Shown: positions 53,134 to 62,282 of the stretch, piece by piece
How the letters are laid out: the number at the start of each line of letters is the position of its first letter
Position numbering within the stretch: the first letter of the stretch is position 1
NCBI GenBank assembly: GCA_020442465.1
Contig: JAGRJY010000183.1
Location: 1 to 64,000 of the forward strand
Length of the DNA stretch: 64,000 bases
Source: Lysobacterales bacterium
GTDB lineage: Bacteria; Pseudomonadota; Gammaproteobacteria; Xanthomonadales; Xanthomonadaceae
Direction of reading: 5' to 3'
The notes under the pieces: model-generated
Told to the model about the DNA's origin: nothing
Database searches by the model: none
What the model saw: only the letters and a program-made list of their open reading frames with translations
Program-made: the position numbers and the translations under genes

Positions 53134-54144
53134 ATGAGCATCGATCAACTGGAAGCCACCGCACGGGCCATGGTCGCCCCGGGCAAGGGCATCATCGCCA
53201 TCGACGAGTCGAACACCACGATCAAGAAGCGTTTCGACTCGGTCGGCATCGAGTGCAGCGAAGAGAACCGTCGCGCCTACCGCGAGATGCTGCTGTCGGC
53301 TCCGGGTATCGGTGAGCACATTTCCGGCGCGATCCTGTACGACGAAACCCTGCGCCAGTCGGCCAAGGATGGCACCAGCTTCGTCAAGCTGATGGAGAAG
53401 AACGGCGTCATTCCCGGCATCAAGGTGGACAAGGGCACCGCCCCGCTGGCCGGCTTCCCCGGTGAGCTGGTCACCGAAGGGCTCGATGGTCTGCGTGCGC
53501 GCCTGCAGGAGTACGCCAAGATCGGCGCGCGCTTCGCCAAGTGGCGCGCAGTGATCACCATCGGCGAGGACATCCCCAGCGGCACCTGTATCGAGGCGAA
53601 CTGCCATGCGCTGGCCCGCTACGCCGCGCTGTGCCAGGAGTCGGGCATCGTGCCGATGGTGGAGCCGGAAGTGCTGATGGACGGCGACCATGACATCGAG
53701 GTCTGCTATGACGTCACCGAAGCCACGCTGCGCTCGCTGTTCGGCGCCCTGTACGAGCAGAACGTGATGCTCGAAGGCACGATCCTCAAGGCCAGCATGG
53801 TCATCTCCGGCAAGGACTGCCCGGAGCAGGCCGGCGTCGAGGAAGTGGCCGAGTACACCCTGCGCTGCCTCAAGTCGGCGGTCCCGGCCTCGCTGCCCGG
53901 CATCGTGTTCCTTTCGGGTGGGCAAAGCGACGAGGCGGCCACCGCGCACCTCAATGCCATGAATCAGATGGGCCCGAACCCGTGGCCGCTCTCCTTCAGC
54001 TACGGCCGCGCGATGCAGAGCGCCGCGCTCAAGCTGTGGTCCAAGGACATGGCCGGCAACTTCGCCGCAGCCCAGAAGACCGTGGCGCAGCGCGCCAAGG
54101 ACAACGGACTGGCCGCTTTGGGGAAATGGTCGAAGGCCGCCTGA
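53134..54144 (+). CDS. class I fructose-bisphosphate aldolase
   Basis: A 336-residue Schiff-base aldolase that cleaves fructose-1,6-bisphosphate to triose phosphates in glycolysis, or runs the reverse. The signature region LEGTILKASMV contains the Schiff-base Lys219. The N-terminus ARAMVAPGKGIIAIDESNTT and the C-terminal SFSYGRAMQ also match the animal-like class I group. Pyruvate kinase is only 8 kb away, but the two genes are not in one operon here. A strong terminator follows. Confidence 0.95.
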   Translation: MSIDQLEATARAMVAPGKGIIAIDESNTTIKKRFDSVGIECSEENRRAYREMLLSAPGIGEHISGAILYDETLRQSAKDGTSFVKLMEKNGVIPGIKVDKGTAPLAGFPGELVTEGLDGLRARLQEYAKIGARFAKWRAVITIGEDIPSGTCIEANCHALARYAALCQESGIVPMVEPEVLMDGDHDIEVCYDVTEATLRSLFGALYEQNVMLEGTILKASMVISGKDCPEQAGVEEVAEYTLRCLKSAVPASLPGIVFLSGGQSDEAATAHLNAMNQMGPNPWPLSFSYGRAMQSAALKLWSKDMAGNFAAAQKTVAQRAKDNGLAALGKWSKAA

Positions 54145-54167
54145 TTCCGCGGCCATCGGCTTGAACG

Positions 54168-54196
54168 AAAAACGCCGGCATTACGCCGGCGTTTTT
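54168..54196. terminator. bidirectional Rho-independent terminator
   Basis: AAAAACGCCGGC (54168-54179) is the exact complement of GCCGGCGTTTTT (54185-54196) with a 5-base loop. An A-tract before and a T-tract after let it act on both strands. It serves the aldolase gene and the convergent macrodomain gene. Confidence 0.95.
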
Positions 54197-54238
54197 CTTG
54201 TGCGCTGGGCAGGCCTCGCGTGGTCGGGCGATGCCTGC

Positions 54239-54763
54239 TCAGGCAATCTCGTGGGCCGCGCGATAGATCTTGTAGATCTCCTCGGCGAAGCAGCAGAACG
54301 TCACCTTGAGCTGATCCTTGCGCGCGGCCACTTCGACCTTGGCTTCGCGCAGCGCGATCTCGGCGGCCTGTGCCCAGGGAAATCCGTAGACGCCGCAGGA
54401 GATCGCCGGAAAGACGATCGACTGCACGTTGTGCTGCTGGGCCAGCTGGAACGAGTTGCGGTAGCAGTTGGCGAGCGTCTCCGCTTCGCCCTTGTTGCCG
54501 CCGTGCCACACCGGGCCGACGGTGTGGATGATCCACTTCACTCTGGCCTTGAAGCCGGGCGTGATGCGCGCGATGCCTGGCGGGCAGCGGATCCCTGGCT
54601 GCAACTCCTTGAACATGTAGCAGGCATTGACGAGTTCGCCGCCGGCCGCCTTGTGGATTGCGCCATCGACGCCGCTGCCCCCGAGCAGGGAAGGATTCGC
54701 CGCGTTCACCCAAGCATCTGCATCCACTTCGGTGATGTCACCGAGCATGATCTGAATCGGCAC
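54239..54763 (-). CDS. macrodomain protein (O-acetyl-ADP-ribose deacetylase-like)
   Basis: A 174-residue single macrodomain of the YmdB type, which binds ADP-ribose and removes acyl or ADP-ribosyl groups. Ligand-binding segments: GDITEVDADAWVNAANPSLL, GGSGVDGAIHKAAG with the catalytic-region Asp, and IVFPAISCGVYGFP. The start is a GTG preceded by GGGGAGGAAGGG; a downstream ATG at MLGDITEV is possible. It stands alone, so the substrate in the cell is unclear. Confidence 0.9.
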   Translation of the reverse strand: MPIQIMLGDITEVDADAWVNAANPSLLGGSGVDGAIHKAAGGELVNACYMFKELQPGIRCPPGIARITPGFKARVKWIIHTVGPVWHGGNKGEAETLANCYRNSFQLAQQHNVQSIVFPAISCGVYGFPWAQAAEIALREAKVEVAARKDQLKVTFCCFAEEIYKIYRAAHEIA

Positions 54764-55176
54764 CGGGCCCTTCCTCCCCTCGCGAAAGCACTAGATTAGC
54801 GGTCTGCGAACGTCGATGCCATGGGCGCGCGGCGCGCGGAGGCCGCGTGCCCGGCCTGAGCGAATCAGGCGCGAACACCGGACGCGTACGTCGGACGCGC
54901 ATGCTGGAGAGGGTCCGCCGTCTCTGCAGCACGGCTGGCGTTCCGGCTCATGCGGCTTCAGCATGGGCGAGCGGGAAGCGCGACCGTGCGACACCGGTTC
55001 GCCGCGGCGGGCAGCTCCAGTGTGGTCGGCCGGGAGTGCGACGGCTATCGACGCACGATCGACACCTGCCGTGGCATGCTCCCCTGCTTGGCCGGCATGG
55101 TCCGTGGATTCCGCGCGCGGCGGAGTCTGCGCCCCGGCAGAGTTGCCTGGCATCCAACCATCGAGGAGCGGTATTC
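54764..55176. other. 413-base divergent intergenic region
   Basis: Between the starts of the leftward macrodomain gene and the rightward RND adaptor gene. It must contain both promoters, but I see no convincing hexamer pair or operator. In-frame sequence upstream of the adaptor's start is not protein-like. Confidence 0.45.
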
Positions 55177-56232
55177 GTGCAGCAAGGAAGAATCTGGATC
55201 GGGTGGGCGCTGGTGACGCTGCTGGTCGCGGGGTGTGGTTCCGGAGCCACACCCGAGACGCCGGCGCGCGGTGGCGGGCAAACGGTGCCGGTGACGGCAG
55301 AAGCTGTGGGCGTGGGGCCCTGGCAGGAGCGCATCGAGGCGCTGGGCACCGCGCGCGCCAACGAATCGCTGACGCTGACCGCCAAGGTCACCGAGACCGT
55401 GGTGCGGGTGAACTTCGAGGACGGCGATCTCGTGCAGGCCGGACAGTTGCTGGTCGATCTCTCCGGCCGTGCCGAAGTCGCGGCACTGGAGGAAGCGCAG
55501 GCCGCCTACACCGAGGCATTGCAGCAGTACCAGCGCCAGGCCGAGCTGGTGAAACAGGGAACCCTGTCGAAGAGCGTGCTCGATTCTCTCGTGGCCACGC
55601 GGGACGCCGCCCAGGCGCGGCGCGAGGCGATCCGGGCGCGGCTGGCCGATCGCATCATTTCGGCGCCGTTTGCCGGTTTGCTTGGATTTCGCCGCGTCAG
55701 TCCGGGCACCTTGGTCACGCCCGGCACACCCATCACCACGCTCGACGATATCTCCAGCATCAAGCTCGATTTTGCGGTGCCCGAGGCCTATCTGTCGGTG
55801 GTGTCGGTGGGTCAGGCAGTCGCCGCGCGCAGCGTGAGCTGGCCGGACCGCGTCTTCGAAGGCACCGTCACCGCAATCGATTCGCGGGTCGATGCGGCTA
55901 CCCGTTCCGTCACGGTGCGCGCGCTGCTGCCGAACGACGAATCGCTGCTGCGTCCGGGCATGCTGCTCACTGTTGAAGTCTTGCTGGCCTCGGAGCAGAT
56001 TCTCTCGATTCCCGAGATCAGTCTCGTGCAGGTGGGTTCACGCCGATGGGTGTATCGCATCGGCGCAGACAGCAGCGTGGAGCAGGTCGAGGTGGATGCC
56101 GGGCGACGCCAGGGCGGCCGCGTCGAGATTCGCAGCGGGCTGACACCCGGCGATCGCATCGTCGTCGACGGCGTGGGCAAGATGCGCGCGGGCGCACGCG
56201 TCAACGTGGTTGAGCGCGACCGCGAGGCCTGA
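55177..56232 (+). CDS. RND efflux periplasmic adaptor (membrane fusion) lipoprotein
   Basis: A 351-residue adaptor that links an RND pump to an outer-membrane channel. The GTG start at 55177 has GAGGAG about 8 bases upstream and gives a short lipoprotein signal with lipobox L-V-A-G-C. The mature part shows the order expected: barrel-sandwich strand TAKVTETVVRVNFEDGDLVQAGQLL, a short helical hairpin (YTEALQQYQRQAEL), IISAPFAGLLGFRRVSPG and a C-terminal beta-barrel with TRSVTVRALLPN. No TolC-like gene is present, so a shared channel is likely. The RND gene begins one base past its stop codon. Confidence 0.92.
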   Translation: MQQGRIWIGWALVTLLVAGCGSGATPETPARGGGQTVPVTAEAVGVGPWQERIEALGTARANESLTLTAKVTETVVRVNFEDGDLVQAGQLLVDLSGRAEVAALEEAQAAYTEALQQYQRQAELVKQGTLSKSVLDSLVATRDAAQARREAIRARLADRIISAPFAGLLGFRRVSPGTLVTPGTPITTLDDISSIKLDFAVPEAYLSVVSVGQAVAARSVSWPDRVFEGTVTAIDSRVDAATRSVTVRALLPNDESLLRPGMLLTVEVLLASEQILSIPEISLVQVGSRRWVYRIGADSSVEQVEVDAGRRQGGRVEIRSGLTPGDRIVVDGVGKMRAGARVNVVERDREA

Positions 56233-56233
56233 C

Positions 56234-59200
56234 ATGCAGCTTTCCGACCTTTCCATTCGACGACCGGTGCTGGCGACGGTAGCCAGCTTGTTGCTGATCG
56301 TGCTCGGACTGATGGCGTTCCGTCAGCTGACGGTGCGCGAATTGCCCGCCATCGATCCGCCGGTGGTGTCGGTGCAGGTGAACTACGACGGCGCCTCGGC
56401 TGCCGTCGTCGAGACCCGCATCACCCAGATCGTCGAGGACGCACTCGCCGGCATCGAGGGCATTCAGACCATCGAGTCGCGCAGCGCCAACGGTCGCAGC
56501 GACGTCACCGTCGAGTTCAGCCTCAGTCGCGATATCGAAGCGGCCGCGAACGACGTGCGCGACGGCGTCAGTCGCGTCTTCGACCGACTGCCGCCCGAGG
56601 CCGATCCGCCGGAGATCGAAAAGGTCGAGTCCGATGCCGACGTCATCATCTGGCTCAACCTGAATTCCGAATCGTTGGATACCCTCGAGCTTTCCGACTA
56701 CGCCGAGCGTTACGTGGTCGACCGGTTGTCCTCCATCGACGGCGTGGCCCAGGTGCGCGTCGGCGGCCAGCAGCGTTATGCGATGCGCATCTGGCTGGAT
56801 CGAGTCGCGCTTGCCGCGCGCGGACTGACGGTCAACGACATCGATCGCGCGCTCCGCGCCGAGAACATCGAGCTGCCCGCCGGCGAAATCGAATCCGCGT
56901 CGCGCGACTTCACGCTGCGCGTGCAGCGCGCCTACCAGTCGGAGCACGACTTTGCCGCGATGGTGGTCGGTCGCGGCGACAACGGCCAGCTCGTCCATCT
57001 GGGCGACGTCGCCAAGGTGGAGTTGGCATCAGCGGAGCGGCGGGCCTACTTCCGCGGCAACGGCCAGCCCAATATCGGGCTCGGGGTCATCAAGACCTCC
57101 ACCGCGAACGCGTTGGACGTGGCGCGGGCGGTGCGCGAGAAATTGCCCGAGTTGCAGAACAGCATGCCGCCCGACACCAGCATCGTGGTCGCCTTCGACA
57201 GCACCACGTTCATCGAGGCGGCGGTGCATCGCGTCTACCTCACCCTGGCTGAAGCGGTGGTGCTGGTGCTGCTGGTGATTCTGCTGTTCCTCGGCCAGGC
57301 GCGCGCCGCCTTGGTGCCGGCGGTGACGGTGCCGGTGTGCCTGATCGCCGCGTTCATCGGGCTGTGGGTGGGGGGATACTCGATCAACCTGCTGACCCTG
57401 CTCGCCCTCGTGCTGTGCATTGGTCTGGTGGTCGATGACGCCATCGTCGTGCTGGAGAACTGCCAGCGACGCGTCGATCTCGGTGAGCCGCTGCTGGTCG
57501 CTGCATCGCGTGGCACGCGCCAGGTCGCCTTTGCAGTGATCGCGACCACGGCGGTGCTGGTGTCGGTGTTCGTGCCGGTGGCGTTCATGGAGGGCAATTC
57601 GGGACGCCTGTTCCGCGAGCTTGCGGTCGCGCTGGCCTGTGCGGTCGCGATCTCGGCCTTCGTCGCGTTGACCCTGACGCCGATGATGTGCTCGAAGCTG
57701 CTGCGGCCGCACGATCCGGCCAAGTCCGGTCGCCGCCGCCGGCAATTCTTCGACGGCCTGGCGTCGCGCTACCGCAGCCAGATCGAGCGGGTGATCCACC
57801 ATCCGTTCGGTGTGGGGGCGCTGATGCTGCTGTGTCTGGCCGGCATCTTCGGGCTGTCGCGAATGATTCCCTCCGAGCTCGCGCCGCCGGAAGATCGCGG
57901 CGCGTTCTTTGTCTCGATCCAGGGCCCCGAGGGCGCCGGCTACGACTACACCGTGGCGCAGATGCAGACGGTCGAGGAGATCGTGGGTCGGTACGCGCAA
58001 GCCGACGGACCGATCGACCGCATCAACACCCGCGTGCCGGCAGGGTTCGGCGGCGGTGGCGACATGCATGCGGGTCAGGCGATCGTGCTGCTCAAGCCGT
58101 GGACCGAGCGCAGCATGTCTACCGCCGGCTTGGTCGAAGTGCTGCGTGCGGAGCTGGCGACCATTCCCGGCGTGCGGGCGCTGCCCATCGTGCGATCGGG
58201 ACTAGTGCGTTCGCGCGGACAGCCGGTGTCCGTCGTCCTGGGTGGCCCGGACTTCGACGAGCTGGCCGAATGGCGAGACCGTTTGCAGGCGCGCATGGAA
58301 GAGAACCCGGGGCTGTTCTCGGTCGACTCCGACTATCGCGAGACGCGGCCGCAGATGCGGGTGGAGATCGACCGCACGCGCGCCGCCGACCTGGGCGTGT
58401 CGCTCTCAGAGATCGGCCGTACCCTCGAAACCATGATGGGGGCGCGTCGCGCCACCACCTTCGTCTCCGGCGGTGAAGAGTACGACGTCATCCTGCAAGC
58501 CCAGCGGGAAGACCGCGAGAGTCCTGACGACTTGCGCAACCTGTACGTGCGCTCCGAGCAGACCGGCCAGCTCATTCCGCTGTCCAATCTGGTCAGCCTG
58601 CGCGAGCTCGCCGAGCCGGGCACCTACAACCGGTTCAATCGCTTGCGCGCCATCACCCTCACTGCAGGTCTCGCGCCGGGCTACCAGCTTGGCGAGGCGC
58701 TGCGCTGGATCGAGAACGTCGCCGCCGAAGAGCTCCCGCCCTCGGCGCAGCTCGACTTCAAGGGGGAATCGCGCGACTACCGTAGCGCAGGCACCGGTGC
58801 GATCGTCACCTTCGCGTTGGCTCTGCTCATCGTCTACCTCGTCCTCGCTGCACAGTTCGAGAGCTTCGCCCACCCGGTGGTGATCATGCTCACCGTGCCT
58901 TTGGCGATGCTGGGTGCCATGGTGGGCTTGTGGCTGGCCGGGTCCTCGCTGAATCTGTTCAGTCAGATCGGCATCGTCATGCTGGTGGGATTGGCGGCGA
59001 AAAACGGCATTCTCATCGTCGAGTTTGCCAACCAGCTTCGCGATACCGGGCTCGGCGTGGCCGAGGCGGTGGCCGAATCGGCCGCGGTGCGGTTGCGACC
59101 GATCCTGATGACCTCCATCGCCACCATTGCCGGCTCGGTGCCGCTGCTGCTCGACGACGGGCCCGGGTCGGCCAGTCGCCGCACCGTGGCGGTGGTGATC

Positions 59201-59353
59201 ATTGCAGGCGTCGCCTTCTCGACCCTGCTCTCACTCTACGTGGTGCCCGCCTTCTACGCGTTGATCGCGCCGCACACGCAGTCGCCGGAAGCGGTCACCC
59301 GACGGCTGGAGTCGGAGAGCGCGGCTACGCCAGAAGTCGGCGGGCTGGCATGA
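56234..59353 (+). CDS. RND efflux pump permease (HAE1/MexB-like)
   Basis: A 1039-residue inner-membrane pump with two halves of six membrane segments and large periplasmic loops. The N-terminus SDLSIRRPVLATVASLLLIVLG is typical. The proton-relay aspartates are Asp401-Asp402 in GLVVDDAIVVLEN. The C-terminal half has GLAAKNGILIVEFANQLRDTG and PILMTSIATIAGSVPLL. The likely role is proton-driven export of hydrophobic or amphiphilic compounds; no local regulator was found. The downstream GNAT gene overlaps the stop by four bases (ATGA). Confidence 0.95.
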   Translation: MQLSDLSIRRPVLATVASLLLIVLGLMAFRQLTVRELPAIDPPVVSVQVNYDGASAAVVETRITQIVEDALAGIEGIQTIESRSANGRSDVTVEFSLSRDIEAAANDVRDGVSRVFDRLPPEADPPEIEKVESDADVIIWLNLNSESLDTLELSDYAERYVVDRLSSIDGVAQVRVGGQQRYAMRIWLDRVALAARGLTVNDIDRALRAENIELPAGEIESASRDFTLRVQRAYQSEHDFAAMVVGRGDNGQLVHLGDVAKVELASAERRAYFRGNGQPNIGLGVIKTSTANALDVARAVREKLPELQNSMPPDTSIVVAFDSTTFIEAAVHRVYLTLAEAVVLVLLVILLFLGQARAALVPAVTVPVCLIAAFIGLWVGGYSINLLTLLALVLCIGLVVDDAIVVLENCQRRVDLGEPLLVAASRGTRQVAFAVIATTAVLVSVFVPVAFMEGNSGRLFRELAVALACAVAISAFVALTLTPMMCSKLLRPHDPAKSGRRRRQFFDGLASRYRSQIERVIHHPFGVGALMLLCLAGIFGLSRMIPSELAPPEDRGAFFVSIQGPEGAGYDYTVAQMQTVEEIVGRYAQADGPIDRINTRVPAGFGGGGDMHAGQAIVLLKPWTERSMSTAGLVEVLRAELATIPGVRALPIVRSGLVRSRGQPVSVVLGGPDFDELAEWRDRLQARMEENPGLFSVDSDYRETRPQMRVEIDRTRAADLGVSLSEIGRTLETMMGARRATTFVSGGEEYDVILQAQREDRESPDDLRNLYVRSEQTGQLIPLSNLVSLRELAEPGTYNRFNRLRAITLTAGLAPGYQLGEALRWIENVAAEELPPSAQLDFKGESRDYRSAGTGAIVTFALALLIVYLVLAAQFESFAHPVVIMLTVPLAMLGAMVGLWLAGSSLNLFSQIGIVMLVGLAAKNGILIVEFANQLRDTGLGVAEAVAESAAVRLRPILMTSIATIAGSVPLLLDDGPGSASRRTVAVVIIAGVAFSTLLSLYVVPAFYALIAPHTQSPEAVTRRLESESAATPEVGGLA

Positions 59354-59904
59354 AGGCCAACGCACCGACCGTGCCCGACCTGATGGCCCCCGAGTTTCGA
59401 CTGCGCCCGATCGCGGCGAGCGACCTGGAGGCCATGCGTCGACACGCCGACCACGCCGACGTGGCGCGATTCACTTCGCACCGGTTTCCGCATCCGTTCA
59501 CCGAAGCCGATGCGGCGCGGTTCCTCGCCCACTATCTCGGCGGCGGCCCGTTCTTCATGCGGGTGATCGACGTCGGCAATGAATTCGCCGGAGCGCTTTC
59601 CGTGCACGTCGGTGAGGGCGTCGAGGCGCACAGCGGCGAACTCGGATACTGGCTGGGCCATGCGCACTGGGGGCGCGGCATCATGGGCGAAGCCGTGGCC
59701 GAATTCGTGCCGATGGCGTTCGAGGCGCTGCGTCTGGAGCGCATCTGGGCGCGCGTCACCGACGGCAACACGGCGTCGATCCGGCTGCTCGAGCGCAACG
59801 GCTTTCGCAAGGAAGGACTGCTTCGACGCGCCATCTGCAAACACGGAGTACTCGCCGACACCCACATGTTCGGCCGACTGCGGGATGACCCGGATGGAAC
59901 GTAG
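59350..59904 (+). CDS. RimJ/RimL-type GNAT N-acetyltransferase
   Basis: A 184-residue acetyltransferase. GNAT features: FRLRPIAASDLEAM at the N-terminus, LGYWLGHAHWGRGIMGEAV with the acetyl-CoA loop, and RIWARVTDGNTASIRLLERNGFRKEG. It overlaps the RND gene (ATGA) at its start and the SpoU gene at its end, so it is probably translated from the pump transcript. The substrate is unknown. Confidence 0.87.
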   Translation: MKANAPTVPDLMAPEFRLRPIAASDLEAMRRHADHADVARFTSHRFPHPFTEADAARFLAHYLGGGPFFMRVIDVGNEFAGALSVHVGEGVEAHSGELGYWLGHAHWGRGIMGEAVAEFVPMAFEALRLERIWARVTDGNTASIRLLERNGFRKEGLLRRAICKHGVLADTHMFGRLRDDPDGT

Positions 59905-60667
59905 CAGCGAACAGCGCGTGGGGCGGCGTCGCGACGATGAGCTGCGTGTGTTTGGCCTCAACGCCTGCCTCGCGGTGTTCCGCGCGCGACCGGATGACGT
60001 GCGCAAGGTCTACCTGCTGCGCGATCGCCTCGGTGAACTGCGGCAGGTATTGGCCTTCTGCGCGGCGCGGCGCATCGGCTATCGGGTTGTCGAGACCGAG
60101 GACTTGAGAAAGCTGACCGGCAGTCAGCATCACGAGGGCGTGTGCTTCGATGTCCATCAGCCCGAACCCAGGCTGCTGAGCCGGTTTCTCGATGCGCTGC
60201 CGGCCGGTTCGGCGCAACTCGTCTGGCTCGACGGTGTCGGCAATCCGCACAACCTCGGCGCGGTCCTTCGATCGGCGGCGCATTTTTCCGTCGCGGCGGT
60301 GCTGGTGCCTGCGGGCGGGGGGGCACTGCTCAGCGGGGCAGCTTGCCGCGTGGCCGAGGGCGGCGCGGAGTTCGTGCCGGTGATCCCGATGCGCGATGCC
60401 GAGGCCAGCGCGACGCTGCTCGCCGCGGCCGGTTTCCAACTGGTCGCGGCGATGCCATTGAAGGGCAGCGATGTGTTCAGCGCTGCGCTGCCCGACCGGA
60501 TGGTCTGGGTGTTCGGTGCCGAGCAGAGCGGGGTGAGCGAGTCCGCCCTGGCCCGGTGCAGTCAGCGCTGCAGCATTCCCGGCAGCGGCACGGTGGAGAG
60601 CCTGAACATCGCCAATGCCGCAGCGGTACTGATGGCGGAATGGCGACGCCGGCATCCACCCGCATAG
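59885..60667 (+). CDS. SpoU/TrmH family RNA methyltransferase
   Basis: A 260-residue knotted SPOUT enzyme that methylates ribose in tRNA or rRNA. Motif 1 is VWLDGVGNPHNLGAVLRSAAHF, motif 2 WVFGAEQSGVS and motif 3 IPGSGTVESLNIANAAAVLM. A short N-terminal substrate-binding domain precedes them. It is similar in layout to E. coli YfiF. The start is either ATG 59885 or ATG 59894, both inside the GNAT gene's end. The target nucleotide is unknown. Confidence 0.9.
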   Translation: MTRMERSSEQRVGRRRDDELRVFGLNACLAVFRARPDDVRKVYLLRDRLGELRQVLAFCAARRIGYRVVETEDLRKLTGSQHHEGVCFDVHQPEPRLLSRFLDALPAGSAQLVWLDGVGNPHNLGAVLRSAAHFSVAAVLVPAGGGALLSGAACRVAEGGAEFVPVIPMRDAEASATLLAAAGFQLVAAMPLKGSDVFSAALPDRMVWVFGAEQSGVSESALARCSQRCSIPGSGTVESLNIANAAAVLMAEWRRRHPPA

Positions 60668-60769
60668 CTTTCCTTGTGGGCGGCGCATGCTCGCGGCGTC
60701 ACTGCGCGTTTCCGCCCGGGTCTCGGCTCCGCCGTCCAGCGGCCCGCTTCGTGCCGCAGCGAACGACCA

Positions 60770-61396
60770 TCAGGCCGAAGCCGGCTCCGTTGCAGCGGTG
60801 GCCGACCACTGGAGATAGCGGTTGTGCAATCGGCGCACGGCGGCCTCCAGTGCGGTCAGGGGGCCGTCATTGATCAGTACGTCATCGGCCCGCGCCCATC
60901 GCGCCGCGCGGCTTGCCTGCGCAGCGAGCAGGCCGTCGACCTGTCGCGCTGACGATCCGTCACGCTGCATCAATCGGCTGCGCTGCATCGACTCCGGCAC
61001 ATCGACAAGCAACACGCGCCGCACCCAGCCGTAGTCTCCCGACTCGACGAAGAGCGGAATCGCGAGCAGCACGTAGGCGCCGGCCGCTGTGTCGGCCAGG
61101 GCGCGCATCCGCGTGCGGATGCGCGGGTGCAGGATGGCTTCGAGTTCCTGTCTCTGCGCCGGGTCGGCAAACACGCGCTCGCGCATGGCGCCGCGGTCAA
61201 GGCTGCCGTCGGCGGCGAGCACGCTCTCACCCCAACGTGCAGCGATCTCCGTGAGAGCCGGTGCGCCAGGTGCGACGACCTCGCGCGCGACCAGATCGGC
61301 GTCGACGATCGTGACACCCAGTTGTTCGAAACAGCGGGTCACCGTGCTCTTGCCGGAGGCGACACCGCCGGTGACGACGATGGGAACGGCGTTCAT
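60770..61396 (-). CDS. coaE: dephospho-CoA kinase
   Basis: A 208-residue kinase that performs the last step of coenzyme A synthesis. The P-loop is TGGVASGKST (about 9-18). DADLVAREVV, HPRIRTRM and LLVDVPESMQRSRLMQRDGSS are family segments. It follows pilD by 13 bases on the same strand, the coaE-pilD pairing common in gammaproteobacteria. Confidence 0.95.
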   Translation of the reverse strand: MNAVPIVVTGGVASGKSTVTRCFEQLGVTIVDADLVAREVVAPGAPALTEIAARWGESVLAADGSLDRGAMRERVFADPAQRQELEAILHPRIRTRMRALADTAAGAYVLLAIPLFVESGDYGWVRRVLLVDVPESMQRSRLMQRDGSSARQVDGLLAAQASRAARWARADDVLINDGPLTALEAAVRRLHNRYLQWSATAATEPASA

Positions 61397-61409
61397 CGTT
61401 GCACCGACT

Positions 61410-62279
61410 TCAAAGCTTGGGCGTGGACCATTCCACGTAGGCCTGCAGCAGGTCGCCCCCCCAGAAGAACTGGATCCATCCTGCGATCGCCAGGTACGGA
61501 CCGAACGGAATCGGCGTGGCCCGGCCGCGCCCTTGGGCGGCCAGCATGATCGAACCGAGCACGGCGCCAACCACCGACGACATGAGGATGATCGGAATGA
61601 TCGCCTTCGCCCCGCACCAGGCGCCGAGCGCGGCGAGCAGCTTGAAATCACCGTAGCCCATGCCTTCCTTGCCGGTCAGCAGTTTGAAGCCCCAATAGAC
61701 CGACCACAGGCTGAGATAGCCGACCGCTGCGCCGAGAATGGCCTGGGTCGGGCTCACGAACATCGTGCCCAGCGACAGCAGCAATCCCAGCCAGAGCAGG
61801 GGGAGGGTGAGCGAATCGGGCAGCAGGGTGGTGCGCATGTCGATGCCCGACGCGGCGATCAGCATCCCGGTGAACACCAGGGCAGCGAGGGTTTCGATGC
61901 CGAAGCCGAAGCGCCACGCCACGGCAGCAAAAAGCAGCCCGGTCAGCAGTTCCACCGCCGGATACTGCAGCGAGATATGCACGCCGCAGCCACGGCAGCG
62001 GCCGCGCAGCACCGCGTAGCTGACCAGCGGGATATTCTCCCAGGCCGAAAGCTGGTGGCCGCACTTCGGGCAATGTGAGGACTCCACCACGATGCCGGGT
62101 GGCCGGTCGTCGGTCTCTTCAGGCAGTTCGAGCATCTCCCGGCTGTCCTGCTTCCACTGCCAGATCATCCGCTCGGGCAGGCGAAGAATGACCACGTTGA
62201 GGAAGCTGCCGATCAGCAGGCCGAGCAAGCCGGCCAGCCACGGCGTCGCCGTGGCCATGAAGACATCGAACTCCGACAC
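61410..62279 (-). CDS. pilD: type IV prepilin peptidase / N-methyltransferase
   Basis: A 289-residue inner-membrane enzyme that cleaves and N-methylates prepilins and pseudopilins. The N-terminal methylase part has GSFLNVVILRLPERM, and two cysteine pairs occur in CPKCGHQLSAWENIPL and CRGCGVHISLQYP. The aspartyl-protease Asp residues are in SGIDMRTTLLPD and GYGDFKLLAALGAW. The start is a GTG, three bases past the pilC stop; no strong ribosome site is seen, so translational coupling with pilC is likely. Confidence 0.95.
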   Translation of the reverse strand: MSEFDVFMATATPWLAGLLGLLIGSFLNVVILRLPERMIWQWKQDSREMLELPEETDDRPPGIVVESSHCPKCGHQLSAWENIPLVSYAVLRGRCRGCGVHISLQYPAVELLTGLLFAAVAWRFGFGIETLAALVFTGMLIAASGIDMRTTLLPDSLTLPLLWLGLLLSLGTMFVSPTQAILGAAVGYLSLWSVYWGFKLLTGKEGMGYGDFKLLAALGAWCGAKAIIPIILMSSVVGAVLGSIMLAAQGRGRATPIPFGPYLAIAGWIQFFWGGDLLQAYVEWSTPKL

Positions 62280-62282
62280 CGA

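Noticed and set aside
54847..55176. A 110-residue N-terminal extension of the RND adaptor
   Set aside because: The extension is not protein-like, and the GTG at 55177 has a ribosome site and yields a proper lipoprotein signal.
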